Shown here: one piece after another, positions 1-5,719 of the stretch | Layout: every line of letters starts with the position of its first letter | Numbering within the stretch: position 1 is the stretch's first letter | Origin: G963677485 sp964519405 | GTDB lineage: Bacteria; Armatimonadota; HRBIN16 | Length of the DNA stretch: 10,744 nt | Direction of reading: 5' to 3' | Assembly (NCBI GenBank): GCA_964519405.1 | Contig: CAZFLA010000119.1 | Coordinates: 1-10,744 of the forward strand | Program-made: the position numbers and the translations under genes | The notes under the pieces: generated by a model | The model's input: the letters and a program-made list of their open reading frames with translations, nothing else | Told to the model about the DNA's origin: nothing | Database searches by the model: none

Positions 1-457
1 GGTATAGCTCGGTCATGAAGGCCTGACAGAATCGCATAACTTCAGCATCTGACTTGCCCTTAGGATCGAAATCAGAACCGCCCTTACCACCACCCATAGG
101 TAGTGTTGTCAGTGCGTTTTTGAAGGTCTGTTCGAAACCGAGGAATTTGATGATACTGATGTTAACTGAGGGATGGAAGCGGAGACCGCCCTTGTATGGG
201 CCGATGGCGCTGTTGAACTCGATACGGTAACCACGATTTATCTCGTATCCACCGCGGTCGTTCTGCCAAGCTACGCGGAACATGAGCTGGCGTTCTGGTT
301 CAGTGATTCTTTCAAGAATGCGGGCATCTTGATATTCAGAATGCTTGTCAATCACTGGCTTTAGTGATTGAAGGACCTCGTCGACTGCCTGCATAAACTC
401 AGGCTGTCCAGGATTGCGTTGTGCTACAGACTGCAGCACGTCTTGAATGTACTTCAT
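1..457 (-). CDS. gdhA: NADP-type glutamate dehydrogenase, N-terminal part (runs off window)
   Basis: This is the first 152 codons of a hexameric class I glutamate dehydrogenase, which interconverts 2-oxoglutarate plus ammonia and L-glutamate in the cytoplasm, usually for ammonia assimilation with NADPH. Reading from the ATG at 457, the protein starts MKYIQDVLQ and contains the family blocks SAIGPYKGGLRFHPSVN, FLGFEQTFKNAL and PMGGGKGGSDFDPKGKSD. These include the lysines of the GPYKGG and GGGKGG motifs that bind substrate and act in catalysis in this family. The match to E. coli GdhA is close, residue for residue, over this stretch. A Shine-Dalgarno GGAGGA lies just upstream (461-466), with short spacing. 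The C-terminal Rossmann domain lies beyond base 1. Coenzyme preference is inferred from family resemblance, since the nucleotide-binding domain is not visible. Confidence 0.96.
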   Translation of the reverse strand, partial: MKYIQDVLQSVAQRNPGQPEFMQAVDEVLQSLKPVIDKHSEYQDARILERITEPERQLMFRVAWQNDRGGYEINRGYRIEFNSAIGPYKGGLRFHPSVNISIIKFLGFEQTFKNALTTLPMGGGKGGSDFDPKGKSDAEVMRFCQAFMTELY

Positions 458-460
458 TGC

Positions 461-466
461 TCCTCC
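461..466 (-). promoter_or_regulatory. Ribosome binding site of gdhA
   Basis: GGAGGA on the minus strand sits three bases before the ATG at 457. It fixes the start of gdhA at MKYIQ. Confidence 0.75.
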
Positions 467-472
467 GAATGT

Positions 473-488
473 GTATCGACTACGATAC
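473..488 (-). promoter_or_regulatory. Short palindrome in the gdhA leader
   Basis: GTATCG and CGATAC form a perfect 6-bp inverted repeat around a 4-base centre, about 16 bases upstream of the gdhA start. It could be an operator or a small leader hairpin next to the ribosome binding site. No regulator is identified, and a 6-bp repeat can occur by chance. Confidence 0.3.
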
Positions 489-944
489 GTTTTGTGAGAC
501 AAGAGGTATATTCTGATGCCGGCTGTTTGCGCACGACCATTGTGTGACATCTTTATCAACACTGTGCCACACCACCGTGGCCAAACGGCAAGAACTAGTA
601 ATTAGCTCTGTAATGCCGGAAGGTACACCCCTTGTACTAATTGCATGCGCAACTTCACGCATAGGAACAGTAGTAATTGTTCCAGGAGCACCATTGCTTA
701 TTGCTACGACTATATAGCTTTGTCAGTATAGCAGAGAATTTTCAATGTGTCAATAATCAATAATTAGTGAAAATTGTCACAAAATCTGAATGATATAACG
801 ATATATTGTGGAATAGACAGCACATTATGGTGATGTCATAAGTAAGGTAACGCCTATGCAGCACATTGCATTTCGATGATGGACAAATGACACTACCTTA
901 ACGTATTGTAGATGTCGAAGGCAACACCGAAAAATCGATGAGAT

Positions 945-956
945 AAAGTATACTTT
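945..956. promoter_or_regulatory. Perfect 12-base palindrome, possible operator
   Basis: AAAGTATACTTT reads the same on both strands and contains TATACT, which could serve as a -10 element on either strand. It lies about 145 bases upstream of the GTG start at 1101. No matching -35 was found, so a regulator site is only a guess. Confidence 0.25.
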
Positions 957-1100
957 CAGTAAGTGCATGTGCTTGATGCCGCGGAAGTTGTGGTAGTTGG
1001 CCTGAGCCATGCTGATGTTATAGTCGTTCAAAACAACCCCAATCTAGAATTACCGACCATCACGTCGTAATATCTGGAGCTAGACGCAGAAGGCGATTTT

Positions 1101-1865
1101 GTGACTGTCAGTAGTAATCAGATACCCGAAAATGCACCACGTTCACATCCTGTCGCAGTAAGGATAGCGGTCATTGTCGGGCTTGTGGCTGTTGTACAGA
1201 CGCTCTTTGTTGGTTTCATTATATTCACTTTTTCAAAATCCCAAGTGATGCATGCTGTCATCGCGATGATGATCTGCACGATTTTATTGTGGTGCGTATT
1301 GGGTGGTGTTCTAACACTGCGCTACAAACAGGTTGTTCGTAGGTGGGTGCTTGGTATACCCGGGCGGTGGCAGCTTAAGTTCGTGGTGATGTGCACTGTG
1401 ATGGCACTTATTGAGGAAGCAATTACTGTGACCATGACGAATTGTGCTCCTTTGTTTGGCCTCAAGATGGGGCAAGCCTATATAACAGCTTCAGCCAACT
1501 ACCTGGATGTTGTGTTTTGCCACAGTGTTATTGTCTTTATTCCGCAATATATTGCTTTGGCCTGGGTATTATCTAGATACCAGATGTCACCAGCTTCGGT
1601 GTTTCTACTATATGGATTTCAAGGCCTAATTGGTGAGGTGTGTTTTGGCGGTATCAGCCACATTACGGAACTGTTTTGGGTATATATATACGGATTGATG
1701 GTTTATCTGCCAACCTATTGCATTCCTATACATCGCAACGCGGTGAGGATAGACAAGCAATTTATATGGCGAGTATTGGTGTTGTTTTTCAGCCCTGGGC
1801 TTTTCGCCTTGGTCGTCATGAAAGTTCATCCCATAAAAATACATTTTCCACCATTGCAGCCATAA
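1101..1865 (+). CDS. Seven-helix integral membrane protein of unknown function
   Basis: I do not recognise this 254-residue protein as a named family. It has about seven hydrophobic segments (roughly residues 20-43, 51-73, 93-113, 138-157, 166-184, 190-212 and 224-241) and a short basic loop after the second (RYKQVVRRW). Polar residues inside or beside helices are notable: a Glu-Glu pair at 105-106 (ALIEEAITV), His141 (FCHSVIVF), Glu179, and His187-Glu190. The Glu-Glu pair recalls CPBP-type membrane proteases, but the EExxxR arginine is missing, so that call is not made. The start is GTG, with AGAAGG eight to thirteen bases upstream, which suits initiation here. It is 30 bases from the next gene and probably the first member of a three-gene membrane-protein operon. 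Confidence 0.75.
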   Translation: MTVSSNQIPENAPRSHPVAVRIAVIVGLVAVVQTLFVGFIIFTFSKSQVMHAVIAMMICTILLWCVLGGVLTLRYKQVVRRWVLGIPGRWQLKFVVMCTVMALIEEAITVTMTNCAPLFGLKMGQAYITASANYLDVVFCHSVIVFIPQYIALAWVLSRYQMSPASVFLLYGFQGLIGEVCFGGISHITELFWVYIYGLMVYLPTYCIPIHRNAVRIDKQFIWRVLVLFFSPGLFALVVMKVHPIKIHFPPLQP

Positions 1866-1895
1866 TACTATATGTGATACCTGCGGAGATGTTGA

Positions 1896-2551
1896 GTGAA
1901 AACACATAATACAAAAAAGCGAATTAAGTGGTTAGTGCCATTATGCTTGGTTGTTATATTTACCTGCGTTGCAGCACCGATATGCGCATTTTACTATGTG
2001 AAGACAGTATCGAAGCCGCTAGTGCAGCCAGTTTCGATGCTGCGGCATCGTAATATCGCGGTGGTACCAGGTGCGGCTGTCTACGCAAACGGTGAATTGA
2101 GCATGGTGCTTCGATNNNNNNNNNNGCGATTGAACTATACAAACAACATCATGTCTGGGTTATTCTCATGAGCGGAGACAATAGGTTTACGCACTACAAC
2201 GAACCAGAGGCGATGAGAAGATACGCCATTAAACATGGTGTTGCTGCTAATGACATCGTATGTGATTACGCAGGCCGAAGGACATACGATACTGTGTATA
2301 GAGCGAAACATATCTTCGGTGTAGCCAATGGCGTATTTATCACTCAAGATCGATTCATGGGCCGGAGTATGTATCTATCAAAATCTTTAGGTTTAGATGT
2401 CGTGGGAGTAGTTGCAGAAACCCCTTATAAAATGGCTGGTATGAAACGAGAGTATCTAGCATGTGTGAGTGCAGTGCTGGATGTCACCATATTACATCCA
2501 CGTCCGTTGATGGGTAAACCGGAACCCATTCACGACGTCAGCATAAAGTGA
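1896..2551 (+). CDS. sanA: SanA/YdcF-like DUF218 membrane protein, interrupted by an assembly gap
   Basis: This encodes a SanA-type DUF218 protein, an inner-membrane-anchored family tied to envelope barrier function (vancomycin exclusion in enterobacteria). The N-terminal frame from GTG 1896 (GGAG at 1884-1887) gives a basic stretch, one membrane helix (about residues 10-32) and VVPGAAVYANGELSMVLR, matching the SanA VLGTAKYYRTG block. After the Ns, a different frame continues AIELYKQHHVWVILMSGDN, then FTHYNEPEAMRRYAI, DYAGRRTYDTV and FITQDRF. These are the conserved SGDN, YNEP, DYAG and TQ motifs. The two halves are out of register by one base as written. The true gap must therefore be 2 modulo 3 long; 14 bases would restore the spacing of E. 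coli SanA. I read it as one intact gene with a mis-sized gap, not a pseudogene. Confidence 0.85.
2116..2125. other. Assembly gap (ten Ns) inside the sanA-like gene
   Basis: Ten consecutive Ns follow TTCGAT and precede GCGATTGAAC. The coding frame differs on the two sides, so ten is a placeholder and not the measured length. Confidence 0.97.
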
Positions 2552-2578
2552 CCTACTTGCTGCAGCTAGGATTTTAAG

Positions 2579-3247
2579 TTGAAAGACAAAACATCATTAC
2601 CACAGATATTTGGTTTTAGCTTGTTGTATTGGGTAACAGCATATATACATATATATGCTCCTGCCAGCATGTTGATAATACCGCAGCCTCTATTAAAAGC
2701 ACTTCCGATATTGATGCTTACTTTAGTAAGTTTTCGGTATTTGCAAGGGAAGGACTCCTGGTTATCTGCCGGATTGCTGCTGTCAGCATGCGGTGATTTC
2801 GTAGCAGATGTGCCCAATGGTGGTTTCATTCCGCAAGTTGCTTGTTTCGCAGCAGCACAGTTAGTGTATTTTTTTGTATTTCGCAGGGAGAGTACCAGAA
2901 CTCCTACCCGTGCCGCTGTGTGCTGTTTGTTGATGGTATATATCAGCTTCGTTGGCACGCGTCTATTTATGTCCCACCAGGTACCAGTATTGGTGTTGGC
3001 TGCAGTCGGTGTATATTTAGTCGTTATATCATGTATGGCGATATCAGCAATCCTAAGATCAAAATACTATATGGCAATGCTGCCCATAGGGGCGATGTTG
3101 TTTGTATACTCCGATTCTGTCATTGCATCGGATCGCTTTGTTAATGATATCGCATATTCAAGCGCCATAATCATGTTGAGCTACTATCTCGCTCAATACC
3201 TAATTACATTCGGCTACATTGCTGACAAAGGTTGTGATGACCGCTAG
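2579..3247 (+). CDS. YhhN/TMEM86 family membrane protein (lysoplasmalogenase-like)
   Basis: This 222-residue multi-pass protein fits the YhhN/TMEM86 family, whose animal members cleave the vinyl-ether bond of lysoplasmalogens. Bacterial roles are less settled. Family marks seen are LLLSACGDFVADV (Gly-Asp at 72-73), a central AAQLVYFFVF helix, PIGAMLFVYSDSVIASDRF (Ser-Asp at 178-179) and a C-terminal SYYLAQYLITFG. About eight hydrophobic segments span the chain, and the length is typical. The histidine often found in the third block (H-x-x-Y) is replaced by Gln-Leu-Val-Tyr. Initiation is at TTG, with AGGA at 2568-2571 seven bases upstream. It begins 27 bases after the sanA-like gene and is probably co-transcribed with it, suggesting an envelope or membrane-lipid theme. 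Enzyme activity is inferred from family only. Confidence 0.82.
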   Translation: MKDKTSLPQIFGFSLLYWVTAYIHIYAPASMLIIPQPLLKALPILMLTLVSFRYLQGKDSWLSAGLLLSACGDFVADVPNGGFIPQVACFAAAQLVYFFVFRRESTRTPTRAAVCCLLMVYISFVGTRLFMSHQVPVLVLAAVGVYLVVISCMAISAILRSKYYMAMLPIGAMLFVYSDSVIASDRFVNDIAYSSAIIMLSYYLAQYLITFGYIADKGCDDR

Positions 3248-3322
3248 ATAGTAATATCGTCGATATTCGGCGATATTGCTCAAGATTGGTGTATTGTATG
3301 ACTACTCAGACGATTTTAGGGG

Positions 3323-3328
3323 TACAAT
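3323..3328 (+). promoter_or_regulatory. Possible -10 element for the 36-residue protein gene
   Basis: TACAAT matches TATAAT at five of six positions and lies 45 bases before the ATG at 3373. No good -35 was found at 16-18 bases upstream, so this is tentative. Confidence 0.3.
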
Positions 3329-3358
3329 CAAAGTGTCTCGTTATCCGATCACATCGGT

Positions 3359-3364
3359 AGGAGG
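3359..3364 (+). promoter_or_regulatory. Strong ribosome binding site for the small basic protein
   Basis: AGGAGG is placed eight bases before the ATG at 3373. It is one of the best Shine-Dalgarno sites in the window and supports a very short reading frame as a real gene. Confidence 0.8.
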
Positions 3365-3372
3365 TATCAGAA

Positions 3373-3483
3373 ATGGGTGACAAATCACCAAAAAAAGAGA
3401 CTAAATCACCTAAGAAGGACATTAAAGAGAAACGCAGAGAGAAACAAGAGAAGAAAGCTTCAAAAGGTTCTTCTTCAGTTTAA
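3373..3483 (+). CDS. 36-residue lysine-rich MGDKSPK micro-protein
   Basis: A 36-codon gene encodes a protein that starts MGDKSPKKETKSPKKD and ends KASKGSSSV. Twelve of 36 residues are lysine and two are arginine. There is no hydrophobic segment, so it should be soluble and largely disordered. Very short proteins beginning MGDKSPK occur in many bacterial phyla with no established role, so this looks like a true family member. The sequence KSPKK appears twice, at residues 4-8 and 11-15. SPKK motifs in eukaryotic histone tails bind the minor groove of AT-rich DNA. Nucleic-acid binding is therefore a reasonable guess, not a demonstrated function. The strong AGGAGG site and its own spacing from the upstream gene (125 bases) suggest independent expression. 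Confidence 0.8.
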   Translation: MGDKSPKKETKSPKKDIKEKRREKQEKKASKGSSSV

Positions 3484-3551
3484 CTGGTGTTCTTCAGTCT
3501 CCCCCTCAGTAGAAGTACATATGCTGAATAACTAACGCTTATCTTGTGCTG

Positions 3552-3579
3552 TTGGTTTAGAGATAAAGAGGGGTATAAC
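3552..3579 (+). promoter_or_regulatory. Candidate promoter for the glycosidase gene
   Basis: TTGGTT (3552-3557), a 16-base spacer and TATAAC (3574-3579) resemble a sigma-70-type promoter. Transcription would begin near 3586, so the hairpin at 3589-3629 would sit at the very 5' end of the message. Confidence 0.4.
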
Positions 3580-3588
3580 AGTTTATAT

Positions 3589-3629
3589 AAATCACCGGGC
3601 TGCAGGATAATCCTACAGCCCGGTGATTT
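3589..3629. terminator. 19-bp hairpin, probable bidirectional terminator or 5' mRNA structure
   Basis: The left arm AAATCACCGGGCTGCAGGA (3589-3607) pairs with 3611-3629 with a single mismatch and a TAA loop. The core is GC-rich and the outer ends are A/T, as in a terminator readable from both sides. The plus-strand tail (GATTTGTTCTGG) is only modestly T-rich. It lies between the micro-protein and the glycosidase gene. Alternatively it is the 5' structure of the glycosidase mRNA, because a candidate promoter lies just upstream. Confidence 0.7.
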
Positions 3630-3652
3630 GTTCTGGATCTATCATAACATTT

Positions 3653-3657
3653 GGAGG
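3653..3657 (+). promoter_or_regulatory. Ribosome binding site deciding the glycosidase start
   Basis: GGAGG lies four bases before GTG 3662 and seven before TTG 3665. The open frame extends upstream to an ATG at 3623, but that codon falls inside the hairpin and has no such site, so initiation at 3662 or 3665 is preferred. Confidence 0.65.
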
Positions 3658-4143
3658 TAACGTGTTGCGGTTTCTTCGTAACTTAACATCTTATATCGCG
3701 TGCGCTGTAGTTGCTTCGTGTGCTTGTCAAGCAGAACCTGTTTTTCAGGCATGGACGCCGATATTCCATGGTATTGAATACACCAGTGCTTCTTGCGAAG
3801 CTGGTCAACCAAGGCCATTGAAGATATATGCACTACGCATCGACCTGAAGGAGAAGGGGATTGGCTTTACGACAACAGGGCGATGTGACCAGTATGTAGT
3901 TGACAAACATGAAACGCGTAAAGTGCCGTCTCGTGTGTTCCTAACCAGTACAAAAACTCAAATCGCCGTCAATGGTGATTTCTATGACCCCTTTGTTCCT
4001 CAATACATCTCAGGAAACACCAACTTACTGCATCTGGCGATTTCTGAGGGAGTTCTTGTGTCGCCCCCAAATGGTGGTGCGAGTTTGTTGATCAGCAAAG
4101 ATAATAAGGCATCTATTGCGGAGACAGATAATACGACTAACCT

Positions 4144-4151
4144 AAAGGGTG
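4144..4151 (+). repeat. Left copy of the 8-bp target site duplication
   Basis: AAAGGGTG here is repeated exactly at 5720-5727. Bases just outside differ (T against C before the repeat, A against T after it), so the duplication is exactly 8 bp, within the 8-9 bp usual for IS256-family elements. Confidence 0.93.
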
Positions 4152-4178
4152 AGTTAAGCCCAGAAAGTGGTGTAAATT
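4152..4178 (+). repeat. Left terminal inverted repeat of the IS
   Basis: Begins AGTTAAGCCC and ends GTGTAAATT. It matches the complement of 5693-5719 at 19 of 27 positions, including the nine innermost bases. Confidence 0.9.
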
Positions 4179-4273
4179 GCCCGCTTCCTTGGAATGTTAG
4201 TTGTTCTTTGGTTATCTGGGTAAGCGAACACTTGCTTTTCTGTTCTGCTTTGAATTGTTTATACCCGGTTTCA

Positions 4274-4326
4274 TTGGGGTTGTCAAGGCCGCGAAGCGCC
4301 CGAAGGGGAAGCCTTTACTACCCCAA
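4274..4326 (-). other. Branched stem-loop in the non-coding tail of the IS
   Basis: An outer stem TTGGGGT/ACCCCAA (4274-4280 with 4320-4326) and an inner stem AAGGC/GCCTT (4285-4289 with 4311-4315) enclose two adjacent mini-hairpins, CGC-GAA-GCG (4290-4298) and CCC-GAA-GGG (4299-4307). It lies about 50 bases past the transposase stop codon in the direction of transcription. It may be the transposase terminator or an mRNA 3' structure, though no T-run follows clearly. The plus strand contains GCGAAGC, known as an unusually stable DNA mini-hairpin. Confidence 0.55.
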
Positions 4327-4377
4327 CGGAAACGGGCACCATATCTGGCTGCAGAACAGGCGTAACTTGGGTTCACG

Positions 4378-5601
4378 TTACTCCATATTGTGTCCGTCTA
4401 TGTTTGATGAGCACATATCCTGTTCTTCCTTGTGTTGCCAGTACGAACTCATGTCGAAGTAGCGCGTCCCGCTGGTCCACCGCTCGTCAATCTCAAGCAA
4501 CACAGCCCCCATCAAACGGATGACCGAAGCATCATTCGGAAAGATTCGTATGACCTTCTCTCGCCTGCGTATCTCTTGGTTCATGCGTTCCACTGTGTTT
4601 GTAGTGCGCAACCGCTTGCGATACAACAGCGGCAGCTGCATAATCGCCATGGTGTCGTCGAACCCATACTCCAGCGTATCCATCGACTTGGGAGCCTTAC
4701 TTTGGAACTCTGCCAGTGTGTCTTTCATCAGCATTCTAGCAGTATCTTCATCCGAAGCATTGAAGATATCTTTCAACCGGGGAGCGAGTTCATCTTTAGA
4801 TGATTTTGGGCACACATCCATGATGTTGCGAGTGAAATGAGCCTGGCATCTCTGCCAGGAGCATCCGATGAAGTTCCGCCCAATTGCTTTGACCAAACCT
4901 AAATGGTCATCAGAAACGATAACGTCTACCCCATGTAAGCCTCGATCGAGCATGGAGATAAAGAACTCATTCCAGCCCAAACCTGTCTCGCTGTCAGACA
5001 GATGGCATCCCAGTATCTCACGGTATCCGTCTGCGCGAATGCCTGTTGCCGTCATTAGACACTTCTGTCGAACCTTCTTTTGCTCCCTAGACTTGACTAC
5101 TACCGCATCCACCAGCAGGAACGGATAGGCCTGGGTGTCGATAGGGCGATTTCTCCACTCAGCAACAATTGGATCGAGCATCTTACACAGCTCAGATACC
5201 TGGCTTTTGGAGATACTAGAACCACACAACTCTTGAACGATGTGATCTACTTTACGGGTCGATACGCCATTGATTACCATCTCTACCATAGCCATGACCA
5301 TAGCCTGCTCACTTCGTTGGTAGCGTTCAAACATCTCGGTTGTAAAGCTGCAGTTTCGAACACGTGGCACCTGCAGGTCCAGAATGCCAGATCGTGTTAT
5401 TAAACTGCGACTGCGTGATCCGTTGCGATATCCCTTGCGCTCATCACTACGCTCATAGGGCTCAGCTTTAAGTTGGTCATTAACCTGGGCTTCCAGAACT
5501 TGATTGAGTATTTTACTCAGTAAACTGGCAACTGCAGAATCTTGGTTCAAAAAAAGACCTGTCAAGTCTTCCTCATTCAGGGTAAAATCATAACCGGCCA
5601 T
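4378..5601 (-). CDS. IS256-family (Mutator-type) transposase
   Basis: This 407-residue DDE transposase moves the surrounding element by cutting and joining its ends. The N-terminal third (KGYRNGSRSRSLITRSG and LQVPRVRNCSF) is the DNA-binding part of this family. The RNase H-like catalytic core shows its acidic residues at Asp165 (PFLLVDAVVVK), Asp231 (VIVSDDHLGLV) and Glu338 (RTTNTVERMNQEIRRR). The family Cys-x2-His signature is also present (CSWQRCQAHFTRN, Cys252 to His255), as is the C-terminal RIFPNDASVIRL block. The length is typical and nothing is missing, so the protein is probably functional. The start is ATG 5601 with AAGGAG at 5609-5614, seven bases upstream. The start codon is buried in an inverted repeat that probably limits translation from outside transcripts. 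Confidence 0.97.
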   Translation of the reverse strand: MAGYDFTLNEEDLTGLFLNQDSAVASLLSKILNQVLEAQVNDQLKAEPYERSDERKGYRNGSRSRSLITRSGILDLQVPRVRNCSFTTEMFERYQRSEQAMVMAMVEMVINGVSTRKVDHIVQELCGSSISKSQVSELCKMLDPIVAEWRNRPIDTQAYPFLLVDAVVVKSREQKKVRQKCLMTATGIRADGYREILGCHLSDSETGLGWNEFFISMLDRGLHGVDVIVSDDHLGLVKAIGRNFIGCSWQRCQAHFTRNIMDVCPKSSKDELAPRLKDIFNASDEDTARMLMKDTLAEFQSKAPKSMDTLEYGFDDTMAIMQLPLLYRKRLRTTNTVERMNQEIRRREKVIRIFPNDASVIRLMGAVLLEIDERWTSGTRYFDMSSYWQHKEEQDMCSSNIDGHNME

Positions 5602-5654
5602 GCTTCTTCTCCTTAGGTTGTTTTGGCAATTAACCTTACAAGAGAAGCATGGCC
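5596..5654 (-). promoter_or_regulatory. Transposase leader inverted repeat covering the start codon
   Basis: GGCCATGCTTCT (5596-5607) and AGAAGCATGGCC (5643-5654) are a perfect 12-bp inverted repeat. On the minus-strand RNA the downstream arm contains the AUG of the transposase. A second 5-bp pairing (5615-5619 with 5632-5636) closes the loop, leaving the AAGGAG site in a small internal loop. Such a fold would hinder ribosome entry. Because the upstream arm lies in the spacer of the predicted transposase promoter, the element's own transcript would lack it and translate freely. Confidence 0.75.
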
Positions 5655-5662
5655 TTAGTCAA
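5633..5662 (-). promoter_or_regulatory. Candidate transposase promoter
   Basis: On the minus strand TTGACT (5662-5657) is followed after 18 bases by TAAGGT (5638-5633). The -35 is strong and the -10 weak. The predicted start near 5626 gives a leader of about 25 bases before the ATG at 5601. Weak promoters are usual for transposases. Confidence 0.45.
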
Positions 5663-5692
5663 ATTCTGACTGGTGCGATCCTACGCAAAGGG

Positions 5693-5719
5693 AATTTACA
5701 CACTTGTTTGGACTTTACC
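5693..5719 (-). repeat. Right terminal inverted repeat of the IS
   Basis: Read inward on the minus strand it begins GGTAAAGTCC and ends GTGTAAATT. It pairs with 4152-4178 at 19 of 27 positions. Confidence 0.9.

Larger units (their letters stand above)
458..1100. other. Long intergenic region with no confident gene
   Basis: About 640 bases separate the divergent gdhA and the membrane-protein gene at 1101. No tRNA, rRNA or recognisable riboswitch was seen. It holds an AT-rich patch around 735-805 with two copies of CAATAAT in tandem (751-764) and an inverted repeat AATTTTCA/TGAAAATT (737-744 and 768-775). It also holds a perfect 12-base palindrome AAAGTATACTTT (945-956). Two minus-strand open frames occur (480-662 and 825-1031). 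Neither has a good ribosome binding site, and they are discussed as possible gene remnants. Promoters for both flanking genes should lie here, but no convincing paired -35/-10 was found. Confidence 0.6.
3662..4462 (+). pseudogene. NAGPA-type phosphodiester glycosidase, 5' fragment (cut by IS)
   Basis: This is the N-terminal half of an exported protein of the NAGPA/DUF2233 family (named for the eukaryotic lysosomal-targeting phosphodiester alpha-GlcNAcase). Bacterial members are thought to act on glycan phosphodiesters at the cell surface. Residues 1-23 form a signal peptide. VASC at its end could be a lipobox, or cleavage could follow CQA. The family block TQIAVNGDFYDPF is present (NGDFYD near residues 104-109), as is GGASLLISKD. 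Native coding ends at 4151, inside the target duplication. From 4152 the frame runs into the insertion sequence and stops at 4460-4462, adding about 100 foreign residues. The DGGGS active-site segment lies on the other side of the element, so this piece alone should be inactive. Confidence 0.85.
4152..5719 (-). mobile_element. Complete IS256/Mutator-family insertion sequence (1568 bp)
   Basis: The element is bounded by 27-bp imperfect inverted ends (19 of 27 matching) and an 8-bp direct repeat. It carries one intact transposase gene on the minus strand. The right end, read inward, starts GGTAAAGTCC and reaches GTGTAAATT. This resembles the IS256 end as I remember it (GATAAAGTCC, then GTGTAAAA). 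Removing 4152-5727 restores the glycosidase frame exactly, giving NLKG joined to VWTAISGS, so the boundaries are firm. Layout along transposase transcription: right end, promoter and folded leader (5608-5719), transposase (5601-4378), then about 200 non-coding bases with a branched stem-loop, then the left end. At 1568 bp it is slightly longer than most family members. Intact ends and gene suggest a recent, possibly active insertion. Confidence 0.95.

Noticed and set aside
540..620. tRNA-like segment (GTGGCCAAACGGCAAGAAC)
   Set aside because: No acceptor stem, anticodon arm or GGTTCGAAT-like T-arm could be formed around it on either strand.
1101..1865. CPBP (CAAX-type) intramembrane protease
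   Set aside because: A Glu-Glu pair is present in a helix, but the following arginine of EExxxR and the later FxxxH and HxxxN/D motifs are not found in order.
2566..2958. 130-residue minus-strand open frame
   Set aside because: It is antisense to the YhhN-type gene, whose family motifs are clear, and it has no independent support.
3255..3282. Repeats of CGATATT after the YhhN-type gene as a terminator or array
   Set aside because: Only two direct copies and one inverted copy of seven bases occur, with no GC-rich stem or T-run.
3623..3661. ATG 3623 as start of the glycosidase
   Set aside because: It lies within the hairpin arm, has no ribosome site and would place extra residues before an otherwise standard signal peptide.
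4274..4326. Integron attC-like recombination site
   Set aside because: The arms TTGGGGT and ACCCCAA are complementary, but they do not fit the GTTRRRY/RYYYAAC core sites. There is no integrase or cassette, and the fold sits inside an IS256-family element.
4432..5403. Several plus-strand open frames opposite the transposase (4432-4803, 4520-4840, 4868-5128, 5080-5403)
   Set aside because: They are antisense shadows of a well-conserved transposase and have no ribosome sites or recognisable domains.
4171..5701. IS boundaries at the inner GTGTAAATT repeats
   Set aside because: These are the most similar parts of the ends, but no target duplication flanks them. The outer limits give an exact 8-bp duplication, a perfect frame restoration and an IS256-like terminal sequence.
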